Assembly (NCBI GenBank): GCA_964468645.1
Contig: CAYXUU010000018.1
Location: 1 to 64,000 of the forward strand
Origin: JAIOZK01 sp964468645
Lineage (GTDB): Bacteria; Bacteroidota; Bacteroidia; Bacteroidales; JAIOZK01
Length of the DNA stretch: 64,000 bases
Direction of reading: 5' to 3'
Below the pieces are notes generated by a model, which had not been told where the DNA came from, made no database searches, and worked only from the letters and a program-made list of their open reading frames with translations. Positions 34,341 to 44,022 of this stretch are shown piece after piece (position 1 is the first letter of the stretch; each line of letters opens with the position of its first letter). Made by a program: the position numbers and the translations under genes.

Positions 34341-34527
34341 TCCATCTCTAATTTGTGCTTTCGTGGCATCTCATAAAATTTACAATAACCACGAATTCCC
34401 GAATACCATTCACACAGGCCATCAATGAATAAATCCATCTGAGATATCTTTGGCTGATCTTTTATTTTGCCACAGATGATTCAGATATTTTCTTCACTAT
34501 TGATAATGAAAAAATCTGAGGATTGTA

Positions 34528-34968
34528 TCAATAATATAGCTTCAGGATCTTCTCTTTATAATACAGGGCTGCATTGTATTTCTTAAGGATGTCTCCACCG
34601 ATGACTCCATCTATTTCTGGAAGTTTAAGTTTTGTATATGATTCATTCACATGTTTCATATCAAGTACCACTGCTTGATAATATTTAATTCTGAGGTCTC
34701 CGAGTTTAAATCCTGATAGAACGATAACTTCACTGGCAAGGGTATTTGTTCCCAGGCCTGTAGAGAGCTTTTCGTTTTGTTCAAATTCTAGATCTTCCTC
34801 ACCCAGAAATTTCATGATCCTGGTTTTATCAAAAACAGTTCTTGATGCACCGGTGTCGATCAGCAGTTTAGCTTTCTTTCTGTTGATTCTGGCCGGTATC
34901 ATCAGGTGGTAGCCATCGTTTTCGATGCTGATGATTTTAAGTGGTATTCTGGTGATGGATTTTTTCAT
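34528..34968 (-). CDS. Retropepsin-like aspartic protease (clan AA)
   Basis: 146 residues, a single-lobe pepsin-type fold that must dimerise to be active. The catalytic motif is LLIDTGASRTVFD (Asp38), and the downstream IDGVIGGDILKKYNAALYY provides the hydrophobic-hydrophobic-Gly-x-Asp element that closes the fold. There is no signal peptide, so it is likely cytoplasmic. The bacterial role of this family is largely unknown. It is followed by a block of 22-bp tandem repeats. Confidence 0.88.
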   Translation of the reverse strand: MKKSITRIPLKIISIENDGYHLMIPARINRKKAKLLIDTGASRTVFDKTRIMKFLGEEDLEFEQNEKLSTGLGTNTLASEVIVLSGFKLGDLRIKYYQAVVLDMKHVNESYTKLKLPEIDGVIGGDILKKYNAALYYKEKILKLYY

Positions 34969-35000
34969 TGGTTAATTAGTCATAGGTCATTAGTCATTAG

Positions 35001-35088
35001 TCATTCAGTAGTAATACGATGGTCGTTCAGTAGTAATACGATGGTCATTCAGTAGTAATACAATGGTCATTCAGTAGTAATACAATGG
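35001..35088. repeat. Four tandem copies of a 22-bp unit
   Basis: The unit TCATTCAGTAGTAATACRATGG is repeated at 35001, 35023, 35045 and 35067; a degenerate fifth start (TCATTCGATTG) follows. The copies differ at one or two positions (CGATGG in the first two, CAATGG in the last two). The same phrases recur inverted near 54375-54420 and in altered form near 20460-20570. Confidence 0.85.
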
Positions 35089-35173
35089 TCATTCGATTGT
35101 GCTTAAGATATTTATTTTCATAATTCACATTTCGTAAATATCCAGCATCCGGTTTCTAATTTCTAGCTTCCAA

Positions 35174-35890
35174 TTAAAAGTTCGGTTTTAATGCATACTT
35201 CTTATAAAATTCCTCGATCACATGAACCGCTTCCTCAGCAGTATCGACGATTTTAAAGATTTCAAGGTCTTCGGCACTGATATTCTTTTCTTTCAGCAGT
35301 ACTTCATGTATCCAGTCCATTAAACCTACCCAGTATTTTTTAACAACAAGGATAATGGGGAAATGAACAAGTTTATCGGTCTGGATAAGGGTTATTGCTT
35401 CAAATAATTCATCCAGTGTGCCGAATCCGCCAGGAAGCACAATATAACCCTGAGCATATTTCATAAACATTACTTTGCGGACAAAAAAGAAATCAAATTC
35501 AATGAGCTTATCAGGATCGATAAAGACATTGGCTTTTTGTTCATAGGGTAGTTTTATATTTAATCCAACCGACTTCCCTCCAGAAAAATGAGCCCCTTTA
35601 TTTGCTGCTTCCATAATTCCGGGCCCACCTCCGGTAATCACTCCAAAGCCTTTCTTGATCAGGAGATAAGCAATCTCTTCGGCAAGTTTGTAGTATCTGT
35701 CATCGGACTTAACCCTCGCTGAACCGAATATGGATACACATGGCCCTATGGCGCCAAGCTTCTCAAATCCTTCAACAAATTCCGAAATCACTTTAAATAT
35801 CTGCCAGGAGTCGTAAGTTTTAATTTCATTCCAGCTTTTTCCCTTGAACGCTTTCCTTATTTTATCTTCTTCTTCTTTCTTATTATGCAT
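35174..35890 (-). CDS. LOG-family (TIGR00730) Rossmann-fold protein
   Basis: 238 residues. Both signature motifs are present: GGGPGIMEAANKGA near 93-106 and PGGFGTLDELFEAIT near 150-166. Members include the cytokinin-activating phosphoribohydrolases ('Lonely guy') and related nucleotide 5'-monophosphate N-glycosidases; in bacteria many are annotated as pyrimidine/purine nucleotide hydrolases. The extended N-terminus (KIRKAFKGKSWNEIKTYDSW) is typical of the longer TIGR00730 forms. No operon partner. Confidence 0.92.
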   Translation of the reverse strand: MHNKKEEEDKIRKAFKGKSWNEIKTYDSWQIFKVISEFVEGFEKLGAIGPCVSIFGSARVKSDDRYYKLAEEIAYLLIKKGFGVITGGGPGIMEAANKGAHFSGGKSVGLNIKLPYEQKANVFIDPDKLIEFDFFFVRKVMFMKYAQGYIVLPGGFGTLDELFEAITLIQTDKLVHFPIILVVKKYWVGLMDWIHEVLLKEKNISAEDLEIFKIVDTAEEAVHVIEEFYKKYALKPNF

Positions 35891-36313
35891 ATTCGCTAAT
35901 TATTAACGAGTGCAAATTTCGGTATTTTATTGGTAGGACAGACATCAGGCGTTCAAATATCATCACCATCCCCCGCAATCCGCTGAGGGCTAATATTTAT
36001 ACACATTTCATCTTAATTGTACTTGAATCCATATACCGTTGATTAAATCACCAATCTTTTGTCAATCGTGAAACCGTGAAACCGTGAAACCGTGAATTCG
36101 TGAAATCAAGAAAGAATAATGCATAATTTAGATGGCCCCATCACCTCCGGCGGGATTTCCCGATTTAATGATTTCACGTCTTCATGATATTCGAAGTATC
36201 ATCATGCAGGGATCTTACCCGGGTTTATCATGGTAAATTAAAATTAATTGGATTCAAATTCCCCAAATGTCTAATCGACCGAGAAGTCTGCCCTCCGGGG
36301 GGATTGAGGGGGA
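35891..36313. other. Spacer with short tandem repeat
   Basis: 423 bases without a gene. It contains an 8-bp tandem repeat at 36067-36106 and a Pro/Gly-rich looking GC patch near 36281-36312 (CCCTCCGGGGGGATTGAGGGGG) that resembles common Bacteroidota intergenic hairpin debris. Confidence 0.45.
36067..36106. repeat. 8-bp tandem repeat, five units
   Basis: CGTGAAAC occurs three times in direct succession, followed by CGTGAATT and CGTGAAAT. Confidence 0.85.
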
Positions 36314-36916
36314 TCATTTTTCCTCTAACCTAATTTTGATCTCATCGGCCGGTGCCTCCGAGATCATTTGCCAGTTACCATCGATATAATGTACCCTGTT
36401 GTTGCCCGTAATCCGATATCCTGTATCTGTTTTCACATTAACTGCATAGAAGAATCCAGGTTGCCCGGATTCGACAGGATACCAGCTCGTGTTGTTGTTC
36501 AGTTCAAAATCTTTTACGCCATCAGCTGATACATCGGCTTTTGTTATTTTATCCAGTCTGACATCCAAATCAGCACTGATCCTAATGTATTCATAGGCTT
36601 GCAGTGGTGGATCAAATAGTACCCTCAATGTTGTGGCCGACGGATGCCCGGGGATACTATCATAATCAAGGGTGTCGAAATGATAGATGATCAGGTTTCT
36701 CCCATAGAAACTCCTGATATTGATATTCCTGTTGAGGTAAAATACAAGCGTATCAACGATGGTATCAGAGGCGTAGTTAAGACTCAGATTATATTCCAGA
36801 TGGTTTAATTCAGGGCTGGCAACAACACTGATCTTATAAAGGGGGAAGATGTCAGTTTCCTGCTGGGAACAACCCAGTAATAGTGCCAGTATGATGACTT
36901 TGATTATCAATCTCAT
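36314..36916 (-). CDS. Lipoprotein resembling an isolated M1-aminopeptidase N-terminal domain
   Basis: 200 residues. The lipobox is LALLLGCSQQ (Cys16). The remaining sequence has the run of strands seen at the start of M1-type gluzincins: LEYNLSLNYASDTIVDTLVF, LNRNINIRSF, LRVLFDPPLQAYEYIRISAD and the late NNNTSWYPVESGQPGFFYAV segment that normally precedes the HExxH catalytic domain. No HExxH follows: the frame ends with KIRLEEK and the downstream bases do not resume the family. Either a stand-alone binding lipoprotein or the remnant of a longer peptidase. The family match is a judgement from motif shape only. Confidence 0.55.
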   Translation of the reverse strand: MRLIIKVIILALLLGCSQQETDIFPLYKISVVASPELNHLEYNLSLNYASDTIVDTLVFYLNRNINIRSFYGRNLIIYHFDTLDYDSIPGHPSATTLRVLFDPPLQAYEYIRISADLDVRLDKITKADVSADGVKDFELNNNTSWYPVESGQPGFFYAVNVKTDTGYRITGNNRVHYIDGNWQMISEAPADEIKIRLEEK

Positions 36917-37108
36917 TTCTTTTGTGATTTGGTTACATTAAAGGTAGGTAATAATCATGAATAGTTTGAGGTTACCAGTTTGAAGTTTGAAGTTATGCAG
37001 AATGCCGGCATCGAAATGTAACTTTAAACATAACTTAATGGCATTGAACTCGATCTGCTAACATCAATTGGTAACTTCGAACAATGACTTGATAACCTGA
37101 ATGCTTAA

Positions 37109-39973
37109 TTACCCTGATAATTCCTTGTTTAAGAAATACCCTGTATAACTCCTGTCGTTCCTGCAAACTTCTTCGGGTGTTCCGGTGGCAACAATCTCGC
37201 CACCCCTGTCACCTCCCTCGGGCCCAAGGTCGATGATGTGGTCGGCAACCTTGATCACTTCCAGGTTATGCTCTATCACCAGTACGGTATTTCCCCTGTC
37301 AGCAAGACGGTTTAATACATCAAGCAATACTTTGACATCTTCAAAATGCAGGCCTGTGGTTGGCTCATCGAGAATATAAAGGGTTTTACCTGTATCCCTT
37401 TTCGAGAGTTCTGCAGCCAGTTTTACCCGCTGGGCTTCACCACCCGATAGGGTTGTGGATGATTGCCCGAGGGTGATATAACCCAGGCCGACATCTTTGA
37501 GGGTTTTTATTTTTTGAATTATGGCCGGAATATTTTCAAAGAATTCCACCGCCTGGTTAATGGTAAGGTTCAGTACATCATTGATGGTCTTTCCCTTATA
37601 CCTTACTTCCAGGGTTTCACGATTATAACGATGCCCGTTGCAGGTTTCACAATGAACATATACATCTGGAAGGAAGTTCATTTCAATAAGCCGCAATCCT
37701 CCTCCTTTACAGGTCTCGCATCTTCCCCCTTTTACATTGAATGAAAAACGGCCGGGTTTATATCCACGGATTTTGGCTTCAGGAAGCTGGGCATAAAGTT
37801 TTCTGATCTCATCAAATACTTTGGTATAGGTTGCAGGATTTGATCGTGGAGTGCGGCCAATAGGTGATTGATCTATTTCAATAACCTTATCAATACTGCT
37901 AAGTCCTTCGATGGATTTATAGTCAAGCGGGGTTTTTACAGATTTATAAAACTTCTGGCTGAGAATCGGGTAAAGCGTTTCATTAATGAGGGTAGATTTA
38001 CCGCTTCCGGATACACCTGTTACGCAGATCAGTTTACCAAGGGGAAGATCAACATCCACTGTTTTAAGGTTATTTCCTGCGGCCCCTTTCAAAGTTAATA
38101 CTTTCCCATTTCCAGGTCGGCGTTGGTCAGGAACAGAAATCTCCTTTTTACCACTGAGATAAGCACACGTAAGAGTTTTACAGGTTTTCATCTCTGATGG
38201 ATTCCCCTGTGCAACAATCTTCCCACCATGCCTGCCTGCCCCGGGACCGATATCAATTACTTCGTCAGCAGCAAGAATGGTTTCCTTATCATGTTCTACA
38301 ACAATTACGGAGTTCCCGATATCACGCAAATCCTTTAAAGAGCTTATCAGCCTGAGGTTATCACGCTGGTGAAGTCCGATGCTAGGTTCATCAAGAATAT
38401 ATAATACATTGGTTAGTTGTGAGCCAATCTGTGTTGCCAGCCTTATACGTTGAGCCTCACCACCGGAAAGACTTCGGGTAGGACGGTTCAGGGTGAGGTA
38501 ATCAATCCCGACATCCAGCAAAAACCTGATCCTTGTTTTGATCTCACGGATGATTTCATGCGCAATCAATTTTTGCTTTTCAGTAAGTTTTTCTTCAATT
38601 TCTTCAAACCAGTTTCCCAGCAGGATCATATCCATGCTGGCCAGCTCGGCAATGTTTTTGTTCTGTATTTTGAAATAAAGACTTTCCTTTTTCAATCTGT
38701 TCCCATGACATTCCGGACAGTCTTTTCTGTTCATAAAACTGTTAGCCCATGTCCTGATGCTTTTGGAGGTGTTGTCGTTAAACTGGTTGCTGATGAAATT
38801 GACGATGCCTTCAAAATTCAGGGAATAGGATGAGGTTACTCCCAGGAATTCCTTTTTAATAGTAAATGATTCATTGGAGCCATAGAGTATGGTTGTAATG
38901 GCTTCATCAGGAATGTTCTTTATCGGTGTATCGAGAGTGAAACTGTACTTATGACCAATAGCTTCCATCTGATGAAAAATCCAATTATTTTTATAACTCC
39001 CGATCGGGGAAATACCCCCATTTCTTATACTTTTTAGCTTATCCGGGATGATCTTGTTCAGGTCAATCTCTGATATCTTTCCCAGCCCGTTGCACCTTGG
39101 GCAGGCGCCATAAGGGGAATTGAATGAAAAAGTATTAGGTTCGGGTTCATCATAAGATATTCCTGATATGGGGCACATCAACATCCTTGAAAAATGATGC
39201 GTGGCATTGTTATTTTCTTCCATAACAAGCATGGCTCCTTTCCCATGCCTTAAGGCTGTCTGTACCGATTGACTGATGCGGGATCTATCCTCTCTGTCGG
39301 GGATTACCCTGTCGATAACAATTTCAATATCGTGAACCTTATACCGATCTGTCTGCATGCCAAAAGTGATCTCGCTGATTTTTCCATCAATCCGGACCCG
39401 CAGATATCCCATCTTTCTAACCTGTTCGAATAATTCCCTGTAATGCCCTTTACGTCCTTTCACAATGGGCGCCAGTAAAATTATTCTCTGGCTTTCATAT
39501 CGCTCAAGAAGTAGATTAATGATCTCTTCTTCCGAATATCTGACCATTCTTTCACCGGTAACATACGAATATGCCTCTGCTACGCGGGCATAAAGCAGCC
39601 TCAGAAAGTCATATATTTCTGTAACAGTTCCAACAGTAGAGCGGGGATTCTTATTTATCGATTTCTGCTCTATAGAAATAACTGGGCTGAGTCCGTTGAT
39701 CTGGTCAACATCCGGACGTTCAAGATTGCCAATAAACTGACGGGCATAGGCTGAGAAAGTCTCCATATACCTGCGCTGCCCTTCAGCATAGATGGTGTCA
39801 AAAGCCAGGGAGGATTTTCCTGATCCGCTTAAACCGGTGATAACTACAAGTTTATTCCTCGGAATACTCAGGCTTATATTTTTTAAGTTATGCTCCCTCG
39901 CACCGAAAATTTCGAGTTTCTGGTCCTGTTTGGCGATTTTGATCGTTTCGTCTGTTCCGGGTTCTTTCTTCAT
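37109..39973 (-). CDS. uvrA: Excinuclease ABC subunit A
   Basis: About 954 residues from the ATG at 39973; the open frame to 40051 adds 26 non-family residues. Two ABC modules are complete: Walker A GLSGSGKSSLAFDTIYAEGQ and GVSGSGKSTLINETLYP, signatures SLSGGEAQRIRLA and TLSGGEAQRVKLA, Walker B LYILDEPS and LYILDEPT. The C-terminal zinc module is intact (CETCKGGG ... CETCNGHR). In the first zinc module the second Cys is replaced (CPISGISYDE, then CPRCNGLG), a variant I recall in other Bacteroidota UvrA proteins. UvrA loads UvrB at DNA lesions in nucleotide excision repair. Confidence 0.97.
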   Translation of the reverse strand: MKKEPGTDETIKIAKQDQKLEIFGAREHNLKNISLSIPRNKLVVITGLSGSGKSSLAFDTIYAEGQRRYMETFSAYARQFIGNLERPDVDQINGLSPVISIEQKSINKNPRSTVGTVTEIYDFLRLLYARVAEAYSYVTGERMVRYSEEEIINLLLERYESQRIILLAPIVKGRKGHYRELFEQVRKMGYLRVRIDGKISEITFGMQTDRYKVHDIEIVIDRVIPDREDRSRISQSVQTALRHGKGAMLVMEENNNATHHFSRMLMCPISGISYDEPEPNTFSFNSPYGACPRCNGLGKISEIDLNKIIPDKLKSIRNGGISPIGSYKNNWIFHQMEAIGHKYSFTLDTPIKNIPDEAITTILYGSNESFTIKKEFLGVTSSYSLNFEGIVNFISNQFNDNTSKSIRTWANSFMNRKDCPECHGNRLKKESLYFKIQNKNIAELASMDMILLGNWFEEIEEKLTEKQKLIAHEIIREIKTRIRFLLDVGIDYLTLNRPTRSLSGGEAQRIRLATQIGSQLTNVLYILDEPSIGLHQRDNLRLISSLKDLRDIGNSVIVVEHDKETILAADEVIDIGPGAGRHGGKIVAQGNPSEMKTCKTLTCAYLSGKKEISVPDQRRPGNGKVLTLKGAAGNNLKTVDVDLPLGKLICVTGVSGSGKSTLINETLYPILSQKFYKSVKTPLDYKSIEGLSSIDKVIEIDQSPIGRTPRSNPATYTKVFDEIRKLYAQLPEAKIRGYKPGRFSFNVKGGRCETCKGGGLRLIEMNFLPDVYVHCETCNGHRYNRETLEVRYKGKTINDVLNLTINQAVEFFENIPAIIQKIKTLKDVGLGYITLGQSSTTLSGGEAQRVKLAAELSKRDTGKTLYILDEPTTGLHFEDVKVLLDVLNRLADRGNTVLVIEHNLEVIKVADHIIDLGPEGGDRGGEIVATGTPEEVCRNDRSYTGYFLNKELSG

Positions 39974-40091
39974 CAGTTTCCTTTGAAAATCAAAAAAGGG
40001 GTGCAAAGTTAAGGTTTTGTTTCGAGAATAACGGGTAAACATTATATCCAATAGATTGGATCAGGGCTGGAGCGGTATTGCTTCTTTATGC

Positions 40092-42263
40092 TCAGGGCAT
40101 TTTAATAAATTTCGTCACATTAACCGATATTTTATTATCGATTAATCTCAGAATATAGGTTCCTTCATCCAGGTCTGAAATATCAAGGTAATTATCGTGG
40201 ATTTTTTCAATATTTTTTACACATTTCCCGCTGAAATCAAATATCATGATCCTTTGGTATTTATCTTCACAAGGTAGTTTTAGTATATCGGAGGACGGGT
40301 TGGGGTATACCGTGAAGTATTCAGAATTATTTTGTTCTGATCCGTTTTCATTGATGTTTGTATACACACCATAGTATCTTTGAATTCTTCCGTAACTTCC
40401 TGTAACCCATCCTTCCTGTGGTGTCCTGAAGAAGTTTTTGGCAGCGTAGGCTGAAGAGCATATTGCTTCATATTCAATAGTCCAGCTTTCCCCGCCATTA
40501 ACTGTACCGGCAACAACCTGATCTGAATAAGCCACCACGCCGTTCAATTCATCAAAAAACCTGATATAATCCATATCATAATTTTCAATTTTTCCGAGGG
40601 ATAACCATGTTTCCCCGCCATCATTGGTTTTTTTAATTCCCACCTGTTTTATACTGATGAAACCATTCTGAGCATCAATAAAATCCATACAGAGAATCCG
40701 GTAATTTAATTTATCCTGATAATTTAATTCTTTCCACGACACTCCACCATCAAGGGTTTTAAGCAGTTTTCCTTCATCATAACCTTCAATATTGTATAAT
40801 GTTAAATATCCGGTTAACGGATCCGTAAATAATAATTGAAAAATATTATAATCTTCCTCTGTTAAACTGATATCTGTCCATGAATTTCCATAATCGATAG
40901 ATTTAATAAGTTTTCCCTGCCAACCCCCTGCCCAGACGTAATTTTCGTTATAACATTCAATATCATTCAGGCTGAAGGTATGGCCTGAGTTTATATTTAA
41001 CCATGTCTTTCCACCGTCATTCGTGTTAAACATTATTCCGTTAATCCCTGCTATCCAGCCGGTATTCTCACCTGAGAAATCAATTGAATATAAATACCCG
41101 TAAGGATATGTTGATCCAAAGTCAAAGTTATCCCAGGTCAGTCCGTTATCTGAAGTTGTATAAAGGGATGCATTACCATTTAAATGTCCGATGGCGTAAC
41201 CATGCTGTTCATCAGAAAATACGATATCATGAAATGAGGTGTGTCCTCCCTGTGATAATTCCTCCCATGAATAACCTGAATCGTTACTTTTAAAAATATA
41301 GCCATTAATTCCCACCGTAACAAACTTGTTCTCATCTATCCAGTCTATTTCGTTCATATGCGTGTGATAATCTAAATAATTATTCTCCCAGTTTTTCCCG
41401 CCATCATTGGTGATAAACATCATATTACCGCATAAAACCCTTCCAACCGAATCAGGGAAAAATTTAATTCTGCTGACTCCTGCAATATAATGCCCGAGTG
41501 TAATCGTATCCCAGTTTTTACCTCCGTTTAGGGAATGATATAAAACCACAGCCCGGTTCCATGGAACAATTTGATTTCCTGAGCCTATCCATATTTCATT
41601 TTCTTTTATTACATCCAGCCCATCAATAAACTCAATTTCATCGGGGGTGTTGATGTTTTCCCAGTCTTCACCGCCGTTGAAAGTCCGTTTTATTAATCCA
41701 TTGCTGTTACCCGAGAAACGATCATCGCCAACCACGTATCCGGTATCCCGATTAATGAAATCTATGTTGTACCATGTTTCGGGGCTGTTCAGGGAATGGC
41801 TTAAGACTTCCCAGTTGTTTCCTCCATCCCGCGTACGGATAATAGTATTGTATGTTCCAGCGATCCATCCATTCAGTTCATCATAAAAACAGATGTAAAA
41901 TAAATCGGTAGGCACCGGCTGAGGCAGCTGGATCCAGGTTTCCCCGGCATCAATAGTTTTTAGTATCGTACCAACATTTCCAACGGCAAATCCTGTATCT
42001 GCATTGATAAATGCTACAGACCATAAATGTTTGCAGGTCGTGCTTTCTTTTGGTTCCCATGTTAAACCGTCATTTTCGGTTTTGAAGATTTCTCCATAAT
42101 AGCCACATATGATGCCTGTGTTGTTATTTATAAAATCCACACCTTGTATATATTCATAGGTAGGGTTGGGATTAATTAAGTCCCACTCCTGACCAATTGT
42201 TGCGTTGTTGCTTGCTAATACTACAATTAAGAGTAAGGAAATGAAGTACGAAAAGGATTGCAT
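40092..42263 (-). CDS. Secreted Ycf48-like repeat protein with T9SS sorting domain (second copy)
   Basis: 723 residues. Signal peptide MQSFSYFISLLLIVVLASNN, then about 13 Ycf48/BNR-like repeats such as GIICGYYGEIFKTENDGLTW, GFAVGNVGTILKTIDAGETW, GWIAGTYNTIIRTRDGGNNW and GWVTGSYGRIQRY. The end is a T9SS type A domain (VYPNPSSDILKLPCEDKYQR ... DEGTYILRLIDNKISVNVTK). It is paralogous in architecture to 24358-26448 but too different in sequence for a recent duplication. It starts 174 bp downstream of the lytic transglycosylase and runs in the same direction. Confidence 0.9.
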   Translation of the reverse strand: MQSFSYFISLLLIVVLASNNATIGQEWDLINPNPTYEYIQGVDFINNNTGIICGYYGEIFKTENDGLTWEPKESTTCKHLWSVAFINADTGFAVGNVGTILKTIDAGETWIQLPQPVPTDLFYICFYDELNGWIAGTYNTIIRTRDGGNNWEVLSHSLNSPETWYNIDFINRDTGYVVGDDRFSGNSNGLIKRTFNGGEDWENINTPDEIEFIDGLDVIKENEIWIGSGNQIVPWNRAVVLYHSLNGGKNWDTITLGHYIAGVSRIKFFPDSVGRVLCGNMMFITNDGGKNWENNYLDYHTHMNEIDWIDENKFVTVGINGYIFKSNDSGYSWEELSQGGHTSFHDIVFSDEQHGYAIGHLNGNASLYTTSDNGLTWDNFDFGSTYPYGYLYSIDFSGENTGWIAGINGIMFNTNDGGKTWLNINSGHTFSLNDIECYNENYVWAGGWQGKLIKSIDYGNSWTDISLTEEDYNIFQLLFTDPLTGYLTLYNIEGYDEGKLLKTLDGGVSWKELNYQDKLNYRILCMDFIDAQNGFISIKQVGIKKTNDGGETWLSLGKIENYDMDYIRFFDELNGVVAYSDQVVAGTVNGGESWTIEYEAICSSAYAAKNFFRTPQEGWVTGSYGRIQRYYGVYTNINENGSEQNNSEYFTVYPNPSSDILKLPCEDKYQRIMIFDFSGKCVKNIEKIHDNYLDISDLDEGTYILRLIDNKISVNVTKFIKMP

Positions 42264-42380
42264 TTTATGGAAGTTTATAGTAAAAAATAAAGGGTAAAAT
42301 TAGAGAAAAAAACAATTACCAGGGACGTTTTCCCTCTCGTCTGTGGCGGGATGGAATCCCTCCCTTATTGCCGACAAATG

Positions 42381-42436
42381 ACCAATAACCAATAACCAAT
42401 AACCAGTAACCAATAACCAATGACCAATGACCAATG
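42381..42436. repeat. 7-bp tandem repeat abutting a stop codon
   Basis: Eight consecutive units of ACCAATA/ACCAATG (one reads ACCAGTA) end one base before the stop codon of the leftward lytic transglycosylase gene at 42438. Confidence 0.9.
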
Positions 42437-42437
42437 A

Positions 42438-43364
42438 CTAATATTCTAACTCTTCCTTCTTCGGAATTTTGATGTTATATGTTTTACCCCTGGGATTCTT
42501 CAAATAAGCCTGCCTGAGCCAGGGATTGAACTCTTTAAGTATCCTGTAAGTGAGGTCAAACTGTTTTGCAAAATCAGCCCAGTTGGATACTGCTGTGTCA
42601 ACTTGCATATCATAGGTTCCAATAGGTGGATAAAGATGTTCCTCCTGGATGAAAAACCCATATTTTTCCGGGTCAAGGAATATCGACTTCATGGCAAGGA
42701 CCCTGAAAACATATCGCTCTGTTTCATCATAAAGCAGGAGATCATAGTAATTATCTTCTTTTTGTTTTTCGATCTGCCTGTCAATTCCTCTTTTACCAGC
42801 ATTGTATGAAGCAGCTGCCATGGTCCAGCTTCCATATTTTTCATAAGCATCAAGGAAATATTTACAGGCAGCCTCAGTAGCTTTTTCAAGATGGTATCTT
42901 TCGTCAACTTCGTTGTTGATCTCAAGACCAAATTCTTCTGCAGCTCCTTTTCTGAATTGCCAGAAACCTGCAGCTCCCTTTGGGGATACTACATTCTCAA
43001 AACCACTTTCAATCAATGCAATATATTTGAAATCGTTAGGGACTTTGTTTTTCTCAAGTATAGGTTCAATAACAGGGAAGTATCTCGAAGCTCTTTTGTA
43101 ATATAGCAGGGTTGAAGAGTGCCAGTAAGTATTGATCAATAATTCCTTATCCAGGCTTTCTTTTACATAAAACAAATCCAATGGGGCTTCTTCACCTGCA
43201 AAATCTATATTGTCTGGCAAATCAAGTGAAGAAATGGTATAACTTTCCTGGGTGGATTTATTCTCAAGGGTAACAGTATCTTTATTTACCGTGCATTTAT
43301 AGAGTATTGAAATTGTTATTATAATTAGGAATGCAGCAGCAAACGTAATTGCGTACTTCTTCAT
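42438..43364 (-). CDS. Lytic transglycosylase (MltD-like SLT domain)
   Basis: 308 residues. An N-terminal membrane anchor or signal (ITFAAAFLIIITISILYKC) is followed by the SLT domain: catalytic Glu119 in KYIALIESGFENVVSPKGAA, then GFWQFRKGAAEEFGL and MAAASYNAGKRGIDRQI. The tail (FAKQFDLTYRILKEFNPWLR) resembles the region that links SLT to LysM modules, but no complete LysM is present, so it is a short form. The enzyme cleaves peptidoglycan glycan strands to 1,6-anhydro-MurNAc ends. rfbC lies 17 bp upstream on the same strand. Confidence 0.92.
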   Translation of the reverse strand: MKKYAITFAAAFLIIITISILYKCTVNKDTVTLENKSTQESYTISSLDLPDNIDFAGEEAPLDLFYVKESLDKELLINTYWHSSTLLYYKRASRYFPVIEPILEKNKVPNDFKYIALIESGFENVVSPKGAAGFWQFRKGAAEEFGLEINNEVDERYHLEKATEAACKYFLDAYEKYGSWTMAAASYNAGKRGIDRQIEKQKEDNYYDLLLYDETERYVFRVLAMKSIFLDPEKYGFFIQEEHLYPPIGTYDMQVDTAVSNWADFAKQFDLTYRILKEFNPWLRQAYLKNPRGKTYNIKIPKKEELEY

Positions 43365-43381
43365 ATTAATTCATTCTTTAA

Positions 43382-43936
43382 CTAAACTGAATACTGAAAA
43401 TTGCTTTTAAAATCCTTGAACAGTGGGGAAATTTTATCCTTTTCTGATAAAATCGGATATTCAAAGCCCCAGTCAATATTGAGGTCGGGATCATTCCACA
43501 TGATGGAACCTTCAGAAGCTTTGTTATACAGGTTGGTACATTTATAAAAGAATATTGTATTGTCCTCAAGTGTTACAAAACCATGTGCCATACCCGGTGG
43601 CACCCAGTACATGATCTTGTTTTGTTCTGATAACTCCACCGATTCCCATGCGCCATATGTCGGGGAGTTTGTTCTGATATCAACTGCAACGTCCAGAACA
43701 GAACCTTTGATAACCCTGACCAGTTTGCCCTGGTCATATGGTGGATTCTGGAAATGCAAACCCCTTAGAACTCCTTTTTGAGATTTAGATTCATTATCCT
43801 GAACGAATGTATCGGGAATTCCTGCATCTACAAACTTCTCACGGTTATAGGATTCAAAAAAGTAACCTCGGGGGTCTTCAAATACATCAGGTTTGATGAT
43901 TAGCAAGCCTTTTATTTTAGTTGTAATAATCTCCAT
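43382..43936 (-). CDS. rfbC: dTDP-4-dehydrorhamnose 3,5-epimerase
   Basis: 184 residues, the standard length. The cupin-fold epimerase motifs are intact: FEDPRGYFFESYN near 19-31, catalytic His in GVLRGLHFQNPPYDQGKLVR (His61) and the lid segment YWVPPGMAHGFVTLED. It makes dTDP-L-lyxo-hexulose in rhamnose synthesis. The other rfb genes (rfbA, rfbB, rfbD) are not in this window, so it may serve a pathway encoded elsewhere. A run of TTTAATG repeats follows its start on the upstream side (43943-43995). Confidence 0.95.
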   Translation of the reverse strand: MEIITTKIKGLLIIKPDVFEDPRGYFFESYNREKFVDAGIPDTFVQDNESKSQKGVLRGLHFQNPPYDQGKLVRVIKGSVLDVAVDIRTNSPTYGAWESVELSEQNKIMYWVPPGMAHGFVTLEDNTIFFYKCTNLYNKASEGSIMWNDPDLNIDWGFEYPILSEKDKISPLFKDFKSNFQYSV

Positions 43937-43942
43937 AAAAAG

Positions 43943-43995
43943 GTTTATAGTTTATAGTTTAGGGTTTAATGTTTAATGTTTAATGTTTAATGTTC
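43943..43995. repeat. Short tandem repeats (GTTTATA and GTTTAAT units)
   Basis: GTTTATA occurs twice, then GTTTAAT four times in direct succession. The block occupies most of the 86-bp gap between rfbC and lpdA. Confidence 0.8.
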
Positions 43996-44022
43996 TATTT
44001 TCTAACTTCTATCATCTAACTT

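Noticed and set aside
35001..35088. 22-bp repeat block considered as a CRISPR or iteron origin
   Set aside because: Copies are directly adjacent without spacers, and no rep or partition gene is nearby.
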